Source of the DNA: Nitrososphaeraceae archaeon | GTDB lineage: Archaea; Thermoproteota; Nitrososphaeria; Nitrososphaerales; Nitrososphaeraceae | Direction: 5' to 3' | NCBI GenBank assembly: GCA_021155845.1 | Contig: JAJNBK010000283.1 | Span: forward strand, 1 to 7,685 | Length of the DNA: 7,685 nt | Shown here: piece after piece, positions 5,815 to 7,685 of the stretch | Position numbering within the stretch: the first letter of the stretch is position 1 | Layout of the letters: each line of letters starts with the position of its first letter | The notes under the pieces: model-generated | Seen by the model: the letters and a program-made list of their open reading frames with translations, nothing else | What the model was told of the DNA's origin: nothing | Database searches by the model: none | Position numbers and translations under genes: made by a program

Positions 5815-6043
5815 TAAGTATTGACGACAATCAGAGTTTTCTACAGTAGTAGTAATAAATAAAAAGGTTATTTGAGTCATAAATTTCTTCTTATCTTCTA
5901 CACTGTTTGTAGTGATATGCTAAATCTTTTGTGGAGTTAGCTTTATGCATTTTCACTTGAAAATAATTAATGTTAATTATAGCATCCTAAACAAACAAAT
6001 AAACAAACAATACAACTAAACAAAAATTATTTGCTTGTGTAAA
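5815..6043. other. AT-rich gene-free stretch with a perfect palindrome and CAAA repeats
   Basis: No gene is visible. ATAATTAATGTTAATTAT at 5963-5980 is a perfect 8+2+8 palindrome. It is followed by an (AAAC)n-like tract at 5989-6010. Both lie upstream of the zinc-ribbon pseudogene promoter and could be an operator or simple AT-rich sequence. Confidence 0.45.
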
Positions 6044-6051
6044 CTATAATA
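6044..6051 (+). promoter_or_regulatory. TATA box of the small zinc-ribbon gene
   Basis: CTATAATA is centred about 30 nt before ATG 6078, placing a transcript start about 5 nt before the start codon. Confidence 0.45.
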
Positions 6052-6077
6052 CAAATAACGTTCTAAATTGGCTGCTA

Positions 6078-6321
6078 ATGAAAAAAGAAGTATGGTTCTG
6101 TGGAAGACACATATTCATTCATTCTTTGTGAAACATGTTATTGGTGTGCTCTACAGATTTTGATAAATCTAGGTTACCTACTGAGAAATGTCTTATATGC
6201 TTAAACATGGAAATGTCAAGCTTTTCCTATTGCACGCAATGAAGTTTTTACCTTTAATTATAACAATAAACGTGGAATAGAGTTAGAATTTAGACCTAGG
6301 AGAATTAAGAAGAACAAGTAA
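6078..6321 (+). pseudogene. Small zinc-ribbon protein gene with three one-base indels
   Basis: Starting at ATG 6078, three one-base corrections give a coherent protein of about 80 residues. (1) Drop one A from the A6 run at 6081-6086: MKKKYGSVEDTYSFILCETC and YWCA. (2) Add one base near 6154, after GTGTGCT: STDFDKSRLPTEKCLICLN and MEMS. (3) Drop one T from the TTTT run near 6222-6225: SFPIARNEVFTFNYNNKRGI, then ELEFRPRRIKKNK, ending at TAA 6319-6321. CETC/CYWC and CLIC supply paired cysteines for a zinc ribbon, and the beta-rich tail (FTFNYNNKRGIELEF) matches small thaumarchaeal zinc-ribbon proteins that I recall. The second and third changes compensate each other. No single frame is open over more than about 40 codons, so the native protein is not made as written. 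Confidence 0.65.
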
Positions 6322-6887
6322 AAGCCAACACAATAAGATAGTTTTGACAAAGTAAAAAGATATAATTTTTTATTCTAGCACTCTTGTTTCTTTCTCTGCA
6401 TGAACCTCTATGAAATGTCTATTGTTATTATCGTCATCTTCCTCTCTCCATCACTCTCTGCTTTGTGCTTCATATCTTATCTAACATAGCCCGGCATACT
6501 CTAAATAAAATGAATGAATCATCGGCAGCTGAACTCATTAGAAAATTTTGTATATTAAATTATTTATTAGTTTGATGACTTTAGTATTCTATCATGACTT
6601 AAGGATAACAGAAGACATGTGGCTATATTATGTAAGGTTTGTTAGAATCCTGGACAAAGGTTTTGAATATATTCTAGGTGAAACATGAGCACGGTTAGCT
6701 TTACTAATGTTTATGAGATCTTCTATTCTTTATTTTGGTCTTAATATTATTATTAGAATAACGCTCATATTGTGGCAAATTCCGTATAGTATGAAACATA
6801 GAATAACTCTAATTTGTAATTTAGAATTACTGTCACTCATAATATCACAAAGACCATGACTATTTCTTTGTGAAGATGATGGCATTC
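6322..6887. other. Gene-free stretch with terminator-like T run and inverted repeats
   Basis: A T6 run at 6366-6371, about 45 nt after the zinc-ribbon stop, could end transcription. Two symmetric elements precede the VOC gene: GTAATTTAGAATTAC (6816-6830, 6+3+6) and TCACAAAGA/TCTTTGTGA (6845-6853 and 6865-6873, 9 bp stem, 11 nt loop). The second lies about 15 nt before the TATA candidate and is the better operator candidate. I see no intact gene. Confidence 0.4.
6370..6473 (-). pseudogene. Possible small degraded ORF, unknown
   Basis: The reverse strand reads MKHKAESDGE from ATG 6473. After a one-base shift in a GAGAG run, it reads EEDDDNNNRHFIEVHAEKET then RVLE and TAA at 6372-6370. The Asp/Asn run and final helix resemble other small proteins here, but the pieces are short and chance is likely. 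Confidence 0.2.
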
Positions 6888-6895
6888 CTTATAAC
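6888..6895 (+). promoter_or_regulatory. TATA box of the VOC gene
   Basis: CTTATAAC-type box centred near 6891 would start transcription near 6917, about 9 nt before ATG 6926. A weak AGGA at 6919-6922 is too close to the ATG to be a good ribosome-binding site. Confidence 0.4.
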
Positions 6896-6925
6896 GTATT
6901 GTTTGATTAAAAGAATGATTAGGAA

Positions 6926-7354
6926 ATGATCGATACGATAGGTGGAACAGTAGTCATAGTATCAGATCAACATAAAGCTGTAGAATTCTATACTCAAAAA
7001 CTTGGATTTGAACTTAAAACAGACATGTTCTTTGGTAGTAGTAGTAGTAGTAGTAGCGGTATACGATGGGTTGAAGTTGCACCAAAAGCATCACAGTCAA
7101 CAATTAGCCTTATGGTGGCAAATGCCCAATTGATGTCAAATGAAGGAGAGATCGAAGCTGCAAAGAAAGGTATTGGAACAGAAACTGGCATATGGTTTTA
7201 TTCAGACGATATAACGTCAACTTATGGAGAACTTAAGAAAAAAGGAGTTGATATTTCTGCACCTGAAAAGCAGGAGTGGGGAGGTATAATGTCTAAATTC
7301 AAAGATCAAGATGGTAACTCTTATAGTCTCATATCATTGCCGCCACCAACGTAG
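6926..7354 (+). CDS. VOC-superfamily (glyoxalase/bleomycin-resistance fold) protein
   Basis: This 142-residue cytoplasmic protein is one full VOC domain of two beta-alpha-beta-beta-beta modules. Module one begins TVVIVSDQHKAVEFYTQKLG (8-27) and includes RWVEVAP (47-53) and STISLM (58-63). Module two begins GTETGIWFYSDDITSTYGEL (84-103) and ends SKFKDQDGNSYSLISLP (123-139). The DQDGN turn and FYTQKLGF are family hallmarks. The usual metal ligands are not evident: no His in the first strand, Trp90/Tyr92 where a His is common, and no Glu after SLIS. It may therefore use other ligands or act without metal, and I do not assign glyoxalase I activity. A seven-Ser insert (38-44), encoded by an AGT repeat, sits in the loop after the first helix-strand unit. 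The gene is intact and separately promoted. Confidence 0.82.
   Translation: MIDTIGGTVVIVSDQHKAVEFYTQKLGFELKTDMFFGSSSSSSSGIRWVEVAPKASQSTISLMVANAQLMSNEGEIEAAKKGIGTETGIWFYSDDITSTYGELKKKGVDISAPEKQEWGGIMSKFKDQDGNSYSLISLPPPT
7037..7057 (+). repeat. AGT microsatellite encoding poly-Ser in the VOC protein
   Basis: Six AGT and one AGC codon in a row, between GGT and GGT-type codons, give GSSSSSSSG. Changes of whole units would alter loop length but keep the frame. Confidence 0.9.
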
Positions 7355-7399
7355 GAAGATTAAGCTATGCAGTGCAGGCCATTCGTTTTAAAGAGATAA

Positions 7400-7407
7400 T
7401 CTAAATA
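7400..7407 (+). promoter_or_regulatory. TATA box of the 41-residue gene
   Basis: TCTAAATA is centred about 26 nt before ATG 7429, giving a leaderless transcript. The spacing matches that seen at 3645 and 5465. Confidence 0.45.
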
Positions 7408-7428
7408 CTCGATTAGCAAACATAAATT

Positions 7429-7554
7429 ATGGTCAGAATAGAAGAGCGAGATGACGTGAGAAGAATACTAGAAGCCTTATTAAATGAACTTACAGAAAGA
7501 AAAATATTAGAAAATAGCACAGTTCAAAATATAGTTAATGAAGGAAAAACCTAG
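7429..7554 (+). CDS. Small charged helical protein, 41 residues, unknown
   Basis: ATG 7429 to TAG 7552-7554 encodes MVRIEERDDVRRILEALLNE then LTERKILENSTVQNIVNEGK and T. It is highly charged, with Leu/Ile spaced as in an amphipathic helix (VRRILEALLNELTERKIL), followed by a second short helix. Such a form suits a protein-protein adaptor or a short dimer. A well-placed TATA-like box supports expression, and the sequence needs no correction. It is 74 nt downstream of the VOC stop, which leaves room for its own promoter. I do not recognise the family. Confidence 0.55.
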   Translation: MVRIEERDDVRRILEALLNELTERKILENSTVQNIVNEGKT

Positions 7555-7685
7555 TTAATAGCCTCAAACCATTGTTTTTGGTTCTTCATTCTAAAGATGT
7601 TCTAAACGGTTGTTCTAAAATTATTCCATCATCCAGATTCTTATCATCAAGACAGTAGAGGCGCTAATTGCTATCTATCTATCTA
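7555..7685. other. Right edge: short repeats, no gene
   Basis: After the small gene come AACCA/TGGTT (7567-7583, a 5 bp stem with T-rich loop, possible terminator), three copies of TTCTAAA (7589-7595, 7600-7606, 7613-7619), and a CTAT tetranucleotide repeat (7671-7685) cut by the window edge. No ORF is seen. Confidence 0.45.

Noticed and set aside
5381..6010. Simple repeats as a CRISPR array or origin
   Set aside because: Only short tandem units of 3-4 bases; no spaced repeats of 25-40 nt and no origin-type box cluster.
2167..6626. 12 bp direct repeat ACATGTGGCTAT at 2167-2178 and 6615-6626
   Set aside because: One or two such matches are expected by chance in a window of this size; flanks are unrelated.
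6877..6929. 15-codon ORF (MAFLITYCLIKRMIRK) overlapping the VOC start as ATGA
   Set aside because: Too short to support, and the TATA candidate for the VOC gene lies inside it, so it would not be transcribed.

Overview
The window looks like AT-rich DNA from a soil-type ammonia-oxidising archaeon (Nitrososphaerota/Thaumarchaeota, Nitrososphaera or Nitrosocosmicus-like). The basis is: an Lrp/AsnC-type winged-helix protein of a kind multiplied in these genomes; several small proteins that I associate from memory with this phylum (a DUF6659-like protein, a small zinc-ribbon protein, a coiled-coil protein); low coding density; and TATA-like boxes placed about 26 nt before start codons, as expected for leaderless archaeal mRNAs. 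The assignment rests on protein character and memory, not on a search.

Layout. 1-208 (-): start of an Lrp/AsnC-like regulator running off the left edge. 358-510 (+): a Gln/Glu-rich small ORF whose end overlaps the start of a SAM-dependent methyltransferase (494-1555, +). 1496-1783 (-): a possible hypothetical gene converging on the methyltransferase. 1863-2093 (-): an orphan coding fragment with an in-frame TGA. 2300-2899 (+): a CadD-family membrane transporter. 3266-3473 (+): a small gene broken at an A7 run. 3675-4220 (+): a Cys-rich zinc-ribbon protein with an aromatic C-terminal segment and a poly-Gln tract. 4584-5368 (-): a decayed coiled-coil gene locus, of which only the middle part is open. 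5495-5814 (+): a DUF6659-like gene put out of frame near codon 34. 6078-6321 (+): a zinc-ribbon gene with three one-base indels. 6926-7354 (+): a VOC/glyoxalase-fold protein with a poly-Ser microsatellite. 7429-7554 (+): an intact 41-residue protein.

The intact genes are single, separately promoted housekeeping or stress-type functions (methyl transfer, metal efflux, VOC enzyme), and I see no operon-like pathway. The striking feature is the number of small genes in the 'intergenic' space that can be read only after correcting one or a few bases, often at A or T runs, while the larger genes are clean. Either this is a gene graveyard typical of a genome with low coding density, or the small genes carry assembly or homopolymer errors. 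Several of them still have a well-placed TATA box. I found no tRNA, rRNA, CRISPR array, transposase or obvious defence system.
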